DNA from: Sisyra terminalis | Lineage: Eukaryota > Arthropoda > Insecta > Neuroptera > Sisyridae | DNA length: 64,000 nucleotides | Direction: 5' to 3' | Assembly (NCBI GenBank): GCA_958496175.1 | Contig: OY292275.1 | Span: 53,273,701-53,337,700 of the forward strand | Shown here: piece after piece, positions 38,655-50,310 of the stretch | Layout: every line of letters begins with the position of its first letter | How positions within the stretch are numbered: the stretch's first letter is position 1 | Position numbers and translations under genes: made by a program | The notes under the pieces: generated by a model | What the model was told of the DNA's origin: nothing | Databases searched by the model: none | The model's input: the letters and a program-made list of their open reading frames with translations, nothing else

Positions 38655-39010
38655 ATTAATTAAAATGATAAGATGGCTTTGTTCTTCTTTTAGTGATGCA
38701 ATTAATTGCATGGTCTTCACTTTGCCTGCAGTGAACCTAAATAGTGTTGTACTGTACTATTGGCGAAGATTCTTAAGCTAAGATGTTCTTCGGCGACTAA
38801 GATCACGGATTTCCTCTATTTTTCCCTGGATAACTATATGGAGCAGATCATATTTTGGATTTCTTTATTTGAGGAAAAGGTTTTCTTCTTTTTATGATAT
38901 TAAGTACATTTCTTTGTTTGTACGCCGTAGGACGACTTCGCTTGCATTCTATCCATCCTGGATATCTTCAGCATTCTTGGCCTCAATCCTGGCTCAATGT
39001 TGATTAGTAT
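38655..39010 (-). pseudogene. Dead non-LTR retrotransposon, C-terminal fragment
   Basis: The minus strand encodes pieces typical of the region after the reverse transcriptase of non-LTR elements: EVVLRRTNKEMYLI, then YDLLHIVIQGKIEEIRDLSR, then LKNLRQ and GKVKTMQLIASL. The usual RRRxSWLxNLRQW motif is present, but both Trp codons are TAG, and further stops and frame changes occur. Nothing of the catalytic domain remains. The clade (RTE-like or related) is a guess. Confidence 0.6.
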
Positions 39011-40562
39011 ATTTTTTTCTTCATTTTTTCCTATTTTTAGATATCTTTCATTTTAGAAAGCAAATAGTAGTTCTAAAAATTGTTTAAAAAGCACTGATTT
39101 TATTCCTACTTTTCTCGATCAATTTAATTTGTACAGATTTAAAATTTGGAAACAAATCTTATACAGCAACTTTAAAATGCTGACTAGTTTTATAAGAAAT
39201 CTTACGTTAATTAAAGAGAATAAATTTCATGGAAATGATTGTCTCAATCAGCAAAGAAATGTTAAAGTACCAATCTATCTAATTTTCACTTCCTGTTTAT
39301 CATGATGTAATAACATTTAGCCATTCAAATCTTTTGATCTCCGGAATGAAATAAACGATTTGGGATTTAGAAATGGAAATTTTCGTAAACTATAATACAA
39401 GTAATCAAAAAAACGACTTTTAAATGGATATAATACTTCATAATCGAAACGTTGACATTACCGCAATAAAGCATATCCACACTTTTAAATAAAATGCTTA
39501 CGGAAGATTTTTCGATTTCGAAGAAGCATGAAATTTATAGGCAACTATTTCCCATTCTAACAATATGTTAATATAAAATCTGAAATTCTAACGGTCTTTC
39601 ATCTCCCATGAATTCATTGAAAGTAATGAGCAAATAAAAATTCCATTAGATTAAAAAGTTTCTATAATTCGCATATTCTATTTAAATTTTACACAAGTTC
39701 TACAACTGTACACGTAAAAATAATCACTACATCCATTAGTGTTTTAATCTAACGAAAAAATATACTAAATGCTTTTCGTTGAAACTATAATCATTTGGTG
39801 TGTGATGCATTTTAATAATGTAATTGATAAATGTTTATATTCATTCTTTTAACTATAATCTTATTTTATTGTTTTATGGCCTTATGTGTGCTACTTATAA
39901 TAAGAACCGAAATAGAGCCAAGTGAAATGGAAATATTTGTTTAGTTTTGTCAATTTCATGCGTTGAAGATTCAAAGAAAAATACAAATAAAAAAAATGTG
40001 ATTCATTCGGTTTGTGTAATCCATTGAGTTCGGATCAAGAATTCAAAGGCGGTTTTTGAGCAAATATTCAGTGTTTATTTTTTTCGATGCAAAAGAAAAT
40101 AGTTTTTCATTCAATAGTGATTCAATATTACTTATGAATTGGATATTGAAATTGCAACGCATATATATTTTATCATTGCGATTAAATTCTTTCCACTGAT
40201 AAGAAACAAGTTTTCATCGATCTCGATTACAATTGCATACCGTTTTAGTATGGCCATAGTACCAAAAATTGAATATGAGTTATGAACATTTTAATCGGAC
40301 TGTTTTATATTTTACGTGTTGTATATTATTTTATTATCTTCATACCTAACTTGAACGAGTCACGAAGATAATCACCAACTTCAGTAAAAATCGTTCAATA
40401 TTGGCTTCAAAATTTGTATTTCGGTTATCAATGTGATTGTCACTATATAATCTGTGGATAATGTTGAGTGAACATGTACGCTAATAATTGAAATTATAGT
40501 GTTAAATCATAATATTTGTTAATTTATTGTTGAAAGTGAAACGAATTTTATAAAAGTGAATT

Positions 40563-43500
40563 ATGAACGAAGTTCCTACGTTACGTCCATTGGCAATTGC
40601 TTGTGCAATTATTGGCATTGTAAGTACAAAAGTCAAGGAAAATTGTCGGCTTTATGATAAATAGATTCACCTTACATTAGTGTAAGTGTTTAGCTAAATG
40701 TTATTCCTAAAATTCAATTGAATTTTATGAAATGTATAAGGAAATGTTTTAAATTGTCTGTATTCAAGATATGTTGTAGAATATGTAGACTTCATTCAAC
40801 TAAAACAACACTAATTAAAAATATTTATTATTTTTACAATAAAAACCTAGTGAAAACAGAAATCAAATCAGTAGTTTCAAAAATGATTTCGTAATAATAT
40901 CTTTAAAAAAAATATTCAACAATTGAAAATAAATGATGCTTAGATTACCTATGACTATCAAAATGTACAAGGTTGATTACATAAATACAATAAAATTGAC
41001 TACAAAAAACTTAGACTAGCTGATAAGTAGACAATCAGACCTAAATATAAAATTTAAAAAAAACAATACTCAAAAATTGTATATAATACCGAATTAAGGT
41101 CGATAAAGAAAAAAGTTTACAGGAAACCCTGTTAAAAAGAGGCATTTTAAACGTAATGATTTCAAAATGCCTCCAAATGCCTTTTCTTAACAGGGAAAAA
41201 ATTCCCCACAAAAGGTGCATAGTGAAAAAATCATACTGCAGAAAGTGAATGGAAAAAATATTGTTATTCGTATCTAGATTTGTAGGAAAATAAATGGATA
41301 AATTAAGCACTGATTAAATAATTTAGAATGTTTCATCTACAAAGTCATTCTTATTTCTTTCGGTACTTTTATTCGGAAGTTGAAATTTCAATTTATTTAA
41401 ATATTCTCTTCCCTGAAAACTTTCTATAATCTACACAAATAAAATGATGTTTTCAACATCTTTTTTAGTTTAGTTTAGTTCCTCTCAAGGTATTACTACA
41501 TGTACCTGAAGTGACGTAGCACTAGGTATAGATAAATGTGAAAATTGCTTCTACTACTGTAAATATTAGTAAACATAATTTTCTGCTTTACAAACGAAGT
41601 CGAGGGTATTATTTATTATTAATATAGAAATAATATTCCATAAATAGTATGCAATATTTAGGCCCCTTTTAGATTTGCCACTTTTGCTACTCCATAACAA
41701 GGTCAAGATAAAACATCTAATTAAAATATTTATATCACGTATTAACTTGTAGCAAACGAATGCCACCATACTCGCGACATTATAAATGCTCTAAAAAAGA
41801 TGGCATGACGTAATATTTTAGAAAAACTATAGAAAATAAATTTGAATATTGGTCTACAAACAATATTAGCAGAATTTCATTCCATTTACAAGGAATCGTT
41901 CCATTCAAATATTTTGGTTGGTCCACTTGAAGAAAATTCCATCTAGTAATTTTTTGGAATACATAATTCCAAGCTTTCACAGCACTTAGGTATATCAGGA
42001 CAATGTATTTCGGTAGATGAAGCAGTAGTTCAGTTTAAGGGTAAAATTGGTTTCATTACTCTGAATGGGCTATAAGAATTTATATTTTAGTCGATTCAAA
42101 ATCTGGATATTTTTATTCTATTTTCCCGTTCTATAGTTCTATTGCAACGGATAATATTTCTAAAAAAAATCTATAATTTTCACTGCAGTATTCTTTTGTA
42201 TGAACATATCCGTTCATAAACTACCTCTTATTACTCAAAGTTTCCATAAAGTCCAATAAAATGATATTAATTATGCACCTTTTTTCTCTTTGGAAATAAT
42301 CCACTTATTTTTTAAAAATCTGTTAACCTATTGGTTATTGTTCTTAAAAAATGCGCTCGTATGTTAAGGGTTAGTTTTTATTAATTTTAACAAAACTTCA
42401 TATAAATTTCAATATTATTGAATTATTATGATACTAACTTTTTCCTAGCTTTGGTCGGTTATATCATCGTAATCGATTTCTTGCACTAATTAAGATTGAA
42501 TACTTAAAAATGCATGGAAATTAAGTCTATCTTGGACCATACTTGTTTGTTAGGAAGTTTTAATCCCTTTTCAGAGTGGAAAAAGGTCTTATTTTTTGAA
42601 AAATTTGTCATTGGGGCTCATGCAAATGCGTTAAGAAGTGCCAATATTAGGGTACACATGTACAAAATTCCACGAATAAATATTCTATATATTTTGTGCG
42701 GAGATATTTTCAGTATTTTATAATGAATCATTAAATAGATAATTGGAATAGTGGATTCATTCATTTACCAGGGTATCTTCTAAACCTTCGAGGGTTAATT
42801 AAATTAGTATGTTTATCAAAATTCAATTTTTTTTAGATAACTTCAACGTATTTCCACTACTATGGTTCGCATAGAATTTTAAATGTTCTAACAAAAGGGG
42901 ATCGAATTAAGCAAGAACTTCTACAGTTCCTAATAAAATTACCATTTTAGGAATCTCCAATTTGTTCTAAATGTTCCCGAAAGAACAGTTTTTAAATCCA
43001 ATAAAAAAAAATTGAACCTACTGGTGGTTGAGGGGTCAAAGTGACCGCTCCAAAACTAATAGGTGTTGGGTTCGATCCTGGTATCGAGCAAATTTTCGAT
43101 ATTTCTCGATTACGGATTTTTATATACCCTAGAGTCGCTAAAGAACTTAGTAGCTATAAAGCGACAGTAAATTACAATTTAAAAAAAAGATTAATTCACT
43201 AATAGTGGAAGTGATTTTATAAAACCTAGAGTCGCTAAGGGCATTAATAGTTATACAGCAACGGTAAATAATAATTAGAAAAAAATCATTAAATATACTT
43301 TACTGAAGATGTTCCATACATTATAATCAAAGTCTCACGAAATTAAAAGTTTCTAGAACTTTGTGGCCAGTTTTCTAGGTTTTTAAGATATTCCTAACCG
43401 TTTGAAACCTTGAAACACCTATAACAAAGTCGATTTTAACATTCTTTTTGTTCTACTCTGTTAAAAAAAATTTAGAGGCATTTTGAAATCATTCTATTTA

Positions 43501-46500
43501 AAATGGCTTTAATTACTTGAAACGACTTCTAATAGGTTTTTTGAACATTTAAAATGCCTTTAAATGCCTTTTTCTAACAGGGTACCTAAATTATGCAGTT
43601 TTAATGTGCAGTTGTGAAGTTCTAAGTCACATTTTGTGCAATTTCATCTTTTTTCTGTAGTTTTATTTTGTATTGATGTTTCTTTTATTATCTTTCTCTG
43701 TTAAAAAAGCATTTTAAATGTAAAATTCTCTTAAATGCATTTAATGATCTTTTTACACATATATAACAATAACTTGCATTAAGACAAGGTTGAAAGAAAA
43801 ATAAGTGATAGAAAATCTTATATATTTATGTAACAAAAAAGGACCAAGACTTAAATATGACCCGGGATTAGACATGCTACAAAATGCTATGCATTAGTTA
43901 CATATTTTTTATTATTGACTTCTGTTATTTATAATTCACTTTTAAAAATATTTATATTTTTATGGGCAATGTTGCATCCCTGCATCCAATTCTTTTTTCC
44001 AAGAAGCAAATTGATAACTCCTGATAGAGAATAATAATGGCAACAGGTACCTCTATTTCATGATTTCTTAACGTTCAATTAATATTTCAATTGCATTTCC
44101 ATCATTTTGAAGTGTTAAGGGAAAAGCATTTAAGGCATTTTTATGTTCAAAAATCCCATTAGAAATCTTTTAAATGTAATGATTTCAAAATGTCATTTTA
44201 ACAGGGTTCTTAAAATGAAAAAAATAAAGACGAAGAAATGTTTTCAAATTCTTCACATTCTTTTGAAAAATGTTTTAACATAGTTACAAATATTAGAAAA
44301 ATACCTTCTTTAATAATAGCTTTAATTGTGCTTCTATTAAAATTGAGGAAAAAGATAATTTTCCTCATTATTCCAATACGATTAATTTAGTCGGAAAAAG
44401 TTCTAATGAAAAGAAAAAATTGGGTTCTTTGGTGGAAATTTCGATCAATAAGAACCATTAGAATAAACCCTTAATGTGAATTTATTTTTCTTTGAATTTG
44501 ATAAAATTTTAAACGATGAATCATATATTTATCTAATACGGTTAAACTTATTTTTTTTTCTAGAATTACAATTGAAATCGATATCAAAGAAAAAATAAAT
44601 AAGTTTATTTATTTTATGGTTTTAATGGCGTCATTGTAAATCTCCTCGGATATATGAGAACTTTTGTTAAACAAATTAATTTGATTAAATTTTATCAGAA
44701 CGATTATAAATATTGGTTTCAAAATTGAAAAATCAAACGAAAGATAAAATGTTTGCTTTTTTAATTTATTAACGAGTGCTATAGAAATAACAAAGATATG
44801 TTTGCCATTATTAAAACAAACAATACTTAATTATGTACCAATATAATTTTCTGTTGAACAAATATCGAGATATTTTTTTATAAAACACGTTTTTTTATAA
44901 TTAAAAAAAAATATTAATGCATACTATTTAAATTTGATTTATTGAGTTATTATTAGTATTGTTATACAATAATGGGTCATATTCATGAAATTCTCAAAAT
45001 TTCATGTCACAGAATGAAAAATAAATATTTGAAGTCAAAGTTCGTTCACATTCAAAAATGAGATGTTTGAAATTGTATGAATCAGAAAAAAGGCAACAAA
45101 TTTTAAACGTCATCAATATCAATATTGATGAAAGAAATAGAGATGATAAAGAAATTAGCAAACATATATAAATTTTTATTTAAACTAAACAAAAAAAAAT
45201 CAATGAAGTCATTATATTCTTCTCCTAGAAATGCAAATAAGGTAAATATTATTTAACATAGCAACGATTTTTTTTCATTTTCCATGCATGATTTTGTGAT
45301 TTTTTACTGAAATTAAATTTAATTAATCGATTATAGTTCCAAAAATTATCCTTAGCAATTTTAATAAAGGTTATCGAATTAAGGAGAAAATGAAAAAAAA
45401 AACAATTTAAAAGAATACAGGAAATAAGTAATAACAATAAGTTTATGAATTACAATAAGTTTATTATATAAAAATTTCTTATTTTTCCTATTTTCACTTG
45501 CAAAAATGGGTATTATTTTGTCTTAGTGGTTATACTACTTATTCATTAATACCTATTATCTATCCATTATATTTATAGATATATTGCTTACTAATTTTAT
45601 TTTTTATAGATTCAATCAATAGGATGGATTGCCATGTCAATAATTGGTATTTTATATCACAAATGTGTAATTAATTATCATGGAACAGCGACAAACAATG
45701 AATTTTCCTTTTATTTATTCACAAGATATTTACAAAGTATAGATTCCAATAGAATCAAATGATATTGAAAATTAAGATATGTTTATTTTTTAGATCCTGA
45801 CTGCCGTCCATATACTCCAAACTATGCTGAACCTGAATTGTTAAAACCAGACATAATATTTGTGATTCTTTGCATATATATTGGCTTTAGTTTCATTTGG
45901 CTGTGTTTATCATCTTTCCTATTACATGGTAAGTATGAAAATACTTAAAAAAAATACTTTTCTATTAGTAATATTAATGTATTTAAAAATTTTGATATAA
46001 AATTTACAAAAAGCAAACTATAAGCAGAAATATTATCCAATGAAATATTTTTTTTTACTTTTAATAAGTATTTTTAGCGACATTAATACTGGCAATGCTG
46101 CATTTCCTACTTTGTTTACAAAACTGACAAATGACAAAAATTGACAATTGAATGAAAACGAAATGACAATTGAAACAAATGACAATTATATGATACTGTA
46201 TCCCATGACTCACTGTGACCCAATCTCCCTTACATGGTCGGAAAATTACGATCTCATTTTGGGATAAATTACTAAGAAAAGTGTTTTTTTTTTGAGATGG
46301 ATCTATTATATTTTTGCTGTGCGATATATTTTACCTTATTATCACTGCAGTAAAGTTGGCATGAAACTTTAGTCGTAAAAATTAATTAATGAATACCAAA
46401 AATTGATCCAATTATTGGTTTGTAGGTATTTCCGATTAAAAATAGATAACTTTTTTCATAAATTCATTTTTTTTTAATTTTAATAAAAGTACTTTTTACT

Positions 46501-46819
46501 CTAAAAAATGCTCCCTAAATTCTCCTAATAGTTTCAGATCTAAAACAATTAGTTCCTGTGAAATAAATCCTTTCTGTAAAAGTTTTTTTTTTTATCAAAA
46601 AACATTCCCTAAATGCTACAGCAAAACCCGTTATTCCTTGGGTCTACAAAAAAATTTTTAAGACCTTAATTTTAGGAATTTATTGCTGTAGAGAAGTAAT
46701 TACTGATACTGTTGGAGCATTTAGGGAGCAATTTTTGTCTTATATTTCAATTAAAATATTAAATCTTCCGCACTATCTTCTTTCCGAGCTTATTTATGCA
46801 TATGTATTTCCTATTTCCA

Positions 46820-46859
<40 letters not shown>

Positions 46860-49349
46860 CTTTATGTTTACCCATAAAATTTTGGTAAACGTTAAACTAC
46901 ATTACTTTAACGGTGAAGCTATATGTATTCGTTGTTAAAAAAGGCATTTTAAATGTGATGATATCAAAATGCCTTTAATAACTTGAAACGACTTCTAATG
47001 GCGTTTTGAACATTTAAAACGCTTTTTTTAAACAGGGTTGTGTTCATTTTTGCAAACTCAAATTGAATAAATATGTTTCCATGAACAATTTTAAGAATTT
47101 ACTCATCATTTTATGGATTATGCAAATAAAATGCTATGTCAACTTTATTGAAATTCTATTTTCTATTGAAAATGAACTAAATAATACATTGATTTAGTTT
47201 AGTCATACATTGATTTTATAAATACGTATTTGCTTTCCACACTCATTTTGTTTTGATTAAAGCAATATTTGATTTCTAAGTAATGTGGTATATTTTAGAT
47301 ATAAAGTATTGATTTATTTTTGTGGTATTTATTTTTGTTGGTTCGTGATTCGAATGGTTAACAATGAAGAGTTGTGGAAGAATTAGTTATGAGAAGTTTG
47401 GTTTAAACTTTTCTACGTTACAAAGACGAATTATTTTATATTTTTTTTTTATTTGGGATTAACATTATATTTATTTTTCCTCCATAGGAACGATTCTAAT
47501 TTAGAATCTCATTTATTCAAATTGTAAATTCGAACGTTAATTTATTTTTTAGAGAAGTAATGGAAAAGTTGACAAAATAACACAATATGTGAACATATAA
47601 TGTAATTAACAAATATTTATAATTGTTGATGGGACTTTCCATTTTCAAAGTGAGAATCCATTGCTTCGTGCTAATTGGTAATAATTGGCACGTGTAATAA
47701 GAAAAAAAAATTAATTGCTAATAACTTTTTTTTTCATTTGAATACTTTGGTCACAGTAAAATATATTTATTTTCAGAAAATTGTTGCATACACCTACCAT
47801 AAATAATTTCACAACAATAAGAATATAAGCAAATAAAATCATTGCTAATCAAATGTTAATATTTTTCACTTTCAAATAAATCTTTCCGAGAATGAACTAT
47901 GATTAATGTTTCTATTGTATTTTTTTACATTTCAATATTTATTATAGCAATGAAGTACTAATGTGCAAATGTTATAATTTCTTTTACAGTATTTTTAAGG
48001 AATAAAAAGTCTTCCATAAACTGTGCTGTTTTTATGTGGTTTGCACTGGCTTTAGAAACATGTGGAATGGATTTGGCGTTAACAATTTTATTTGGATTAG
48101 ATTTTCAAGATATTGTAAGTATTGGAAAAGTAAGAATTATGATGAAAATTTGTTTTGTCTTAAAAAATTTGCTTTTTAGAAGCCCGATACACATCAAATA
48201 AATAATGAAACAGCTGTATTCGCGATGATGAGTCTTGCAGCTCGTGGATATATTCTCTGGATTGTTAACTTGGTTTTATCAATTTGCTTATTGGCTTATA
48301 CGCTGAAGGTTCCTAAAATTACGACGACACGATCACAAGTATATTTATATGCAAAATATTTCCGAAAAATATTTATAAAAATAATGTGATTTCAGTTGGT
48401 AAATGAGGATGATAATACCAGTTTTTCGAGTAAATTTACTGGAAAATCTACATTGAAAAATCAGCATCAGTGGCATCCACCTATTGATGCATTTTCTTAT
48501 TTCAAGTAAGTTAATATGTTATAATGTGTATATTGTTGATTCTATTTATGATACACAAATTGTACAGTTCTAACACTTATTTGTGCAATTTTAAATAATA
48601 TTTTGCTACCTACCTTTTCTTCTATATTGGGAACTCTTATTATTCTCTTAGTATAAAAAAAAAGTTCCAGAAAAAATAAAGACAATAGACCTAATGCATA
48701 TCAGCATATGTTCTTAAAATAATTTAAAATGTTCTAAACTAATATAAAAACATAATCTAGCTGTTCATTTTTAACTTTACTTCATAAATTGATCGTTCAA
48801 TGATCTATTTATATCTCGGTTTCAATAAATGGACTGTGACGTCACAAAAGACCCATAACCGTACCCATCGTTTTCGGACTTTCATTTGCCCATTAATGTT
48901 AAAACTTTATTTAAAAATAATAATTTTTTAAAACTTAAAACTGGTTTTCCTTATTTTAATAATAATACCCTTTATCGATTAAAAAAAGCATTTGGTCTAT
49001 TACATAAAATGTGATTAAATCTGCACAAATAATTGTTAGAACGGTTTGATGAAAGGTTTTCATGTTTAATATCAATTGTACACTAATTAACATAATTTTG
49101 TTCAGTAACAGTAGCACCAGTGATGCAAGTATTCCACAAAATTCGGTTCAAAATTCATATCTTGGATGGACGTTAAGACGACCTAGCAATAATGTACAAC
49201 CAAAATCGTCAAGAGCACTTAATGAAACAAAAAACAACAACTTAAATCGTGATCCTTATGATATACCAACACCTGATTATTCACCAATTCTTCCCCGTGC
49301 TAATTATCCTCTAAAATCGACATTAAAATCCCAATCTAAGTATCAATAA
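40563..49349 (+). CDS. Four-transmembrane protein of unknown function
   Basis: Seven exons: 40563-40619, 45610-45736, 45794-45928, 47990-48114, 48180-48338, 48396-48505 and 49106-49349, all in phase, giving 318 aa from MNEVPTLRPLAIACAIIGI. Four hydrophobic segments lie near residues 9-34, 82-105, 118-141 and 172-189. The first outer loop holds one Cys pair candidate and the motif PDCRPYTPNYAEPE. TM3 contains an acidic residue (Glu129) and Asp134. A sequon (NNETA) lies between TM3 and TM4. The C-terminal tail of about 125 residues is hydrophilic with YLGWTLRRP and PYDIPTPDYSPIL, possible cytoplasmic interaction motifs. I do not recognise the family; topology suggests both ends are cytoplasmic. 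Intron 1 (4,990 bp) contains transposon debris. AATAAA motifs follow near 49482. Confidence 0.75.
41127..41195. mobile_element. Short CCCTGTTAAAA-type MITE
   Basis: A 69-bp copy beginning CCCTGTTAAAAAGAGGC and ending GCCTTTTCTTAACAGGG, with ATGATTTCAAAATGCC inside. Both termini are intact, so this is an internally deleted member. Confidence 0.75.
41990..42165 (+). pseudogene. piggyBac-type transposase remnant
   Basis: The plus strand encodes CISVDEAVVQFKGKIGF, matching the SIDEaxxxFKGR motif with the catalytic Asp of piggyBac (DDE_Tnp_1_7) transposases. After a deletion and frame change comes WAIRIYILVDSKSGYFYS, matching the following GIKxxxLxDSKTGYxxxF block. The rest of the protein and the termini were not found. 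The ORFs on the opposite strand here are shadows. Confidence 0.7.
43022..43280 (+). mobile_element. tRNA-derived SINE with a duplicated 3' end
   Basis: The best-preserved copy: GTTGAGGGGTCAAAGTGACC, CGCTCCAAAACTAATAGGTG and GGGTTCGATCCTGG (B box), then CCCTAGAGTCGCTAAAGAAC and AAGCGACAGTAAATTAC (to about 43180). A second 3' end follows at 43205-43280, AACCTAGAGTCGCTAAGGGC then AGCAACGGTAAATAATAATT, without its own head. Confidence 0.75.
43457..43582 (+). mobile_element. CCCTGTTAAAA-type MITE
   Basis: Starts CTCTGTTAAAAAAAATTT and ends GCCTTTTTCTAACAGGG, with GAGGCATTTTGAAATC and GAAACGACTTCTAATAGG inside. TAC flanks both sides, possibly a target duplication. Confidence 0.75.
43696..43750. 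mobile_element. CCCTGTTAAAA-type MITE fragment
   Basis: CTCTGTTAAAAAAGCATTTT and AAATGTAAAATTCTCTTAAA match the family end; the far terminus is lost. Confidence 0.45.
44112..44206 (-). mobile_element. CCCTGTTAAAA-type MITE
   Basis: TGTTAAGGGAAAAGCATTTA on the left and AAAATGTCATTTTAACAGGG on the right, with ATGTTCAAAAATCCCATTAG and AATGTAATGATTTC inside. Diverged but complete in outline. Confidence 0.6.
46810..46858. repeat. (TA)n microsatellite
   Basis: Almost pure TA dinucleotide run with one TACATA interruption, inside intron 3 of the four-TM gene. Confidence 0.85.
46931..47037 (+). mobile_element. CCCTGTTAAAA-type MITE
   Basis: GTTGTTAAAAAAGGCATTTT on the left and GCTTTTTTTAAACAGGG on the right, with ATGATATCAAAATGCC and GAAACGACTTCTAATGG inside. 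It lies in intron 3 of the four-TM gene. Confidence 0.7.
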
Positions 49350-50310
49350 TACGAAAAAGATATATCCTTAAAACATTATTCCCATACAAAATAATTATTC
49401 CTATTTCAAAACCATACTTAAAAGAAAAAGATTTATCATTTCCAAAACAATATAATTTAAAAGAATTAAATAAAAATTAAGAATAAAATAAGAATTAATG
49501 GAGTAAAACTATTATTCACGGATATAATTTTCAGTGTAGGATTTTTTATGCATTGTTGTTCAAGCAAATTTTGGAAATGGTTAAGATATATGGACTATAA
49601 TGTTTATAAATTTAAGATTTTGTTTATATTATTGATTTCAACTGTAAGTAGGGACTCTTTAGTTAATAAAAAATGGATAATGTATTGCACAACGTAATTC
49701 CGCGGTTCTCAAACTTTTTTGTTGGCTCAAACCCTTTTTGGAAAGCAAGATATTTGACAGAGCCCTTAAATAATCAAAAACTGGTTTATTTGTATTCTAT
49801 ATTAATAATCATGCCTCTGCAACCTCATAGTACACCTTTAGTATTTTTTTCTATTATGACCAGGTACGTGAAGCCTCTACTGAGGTTTTGCGGAGCTCTA
49901 GGTCTCCGCGGAGCACACTGTAATAATAACCAACGTTATGTATTTCTAATTTGTGTATTTTTCGCTTATCATGAAGGTTTCTAACTGCAATCTATGTATT
50001 GAGAAGTACCCGGATTTTAAGGATCAGCTAGCTTATTTTTTGAATATATTGCCATATGTATAGTACTCCATATTACGATTATTTTGATTACTAAATGACA
50101 ACAAAGAAAAATTGATTTTCAAAGATGTATATTTGGTCTTTAAAATTTGAAGAGACTGATTTTGAAGAAGTGGATTTTTTGATAGATTAAGATAATTTTA
50201 AACGAGAAATTTTATTATGCCAAAAATATTATTATCATTTGTGTTATTGTAAAAATGTTATATTATTTATTTTTAAATAAAAAGTACAATTTAATCTTAC
50301 ATTAATACCA
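49350..50310. other. Spacer between convergent genes
   Basis: Holds the 3' UTRs of the four-TM gene (plus) and ANAPC2 (minus, TTTATT at 50266-50271). A hAT-like fragment lies at 49699-49920. Confidence 0.55.
49699..49920 (+). mobile_element. hAT-like element, one end truncated
   Basis: Starts CCGCGGTTCTCAAACTTTTT, a common hAT terminal sequence, and ends with GGTCTCCGCGGAGCACACTG, where the right-hand inverted repeat would begin but is missing. A 103-codon ORF here belongs to the repeat and has no transposase motif. Confidence 0.5.

Larger units (their letters stand above)
34099..40562. other. 6.5 kb intergenic region
   Basis: AT-rich spacer between two divergently transcribed genes. It contains CCCTGTTAAAA-ended MITEs (34974, 35138, 36159), a SINE (35606) and a dead non-LTR retrotransposon fragment (38655-39010). 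No host exon was recognised; the 3' kilobase is presumably promoter and 5' UTR of the four-TM gene. Confidence 0.5.
40620..45609 (+). other. 5 kb intron 1 of the four-TM gene
   Basis: AT-rich intron. Contents recognised: several CCCTGTTAAAA-type MITEs, a piggyBac transposase remnant, a SINE with duplicated tail and an AGGGATGCAAC-type MITE end (43925-43981). No extra exon was seen. Confidence 0.6.

Noticed and set aside
41041..41980. Minus-strand ORFs of 66-89 codons in intron 1 of the four-TM gene
   Set aside because: They overlap the MITE at 41127 and lie beside or opposite the piggyBac remnant; none has domain similarity.
49673..49984. 103-codon plus-strand ORF after the four-TM gene
   Set aside because: It lies mostly within the hAT-like fragment at 49699-49920 and contains no transposase motif.
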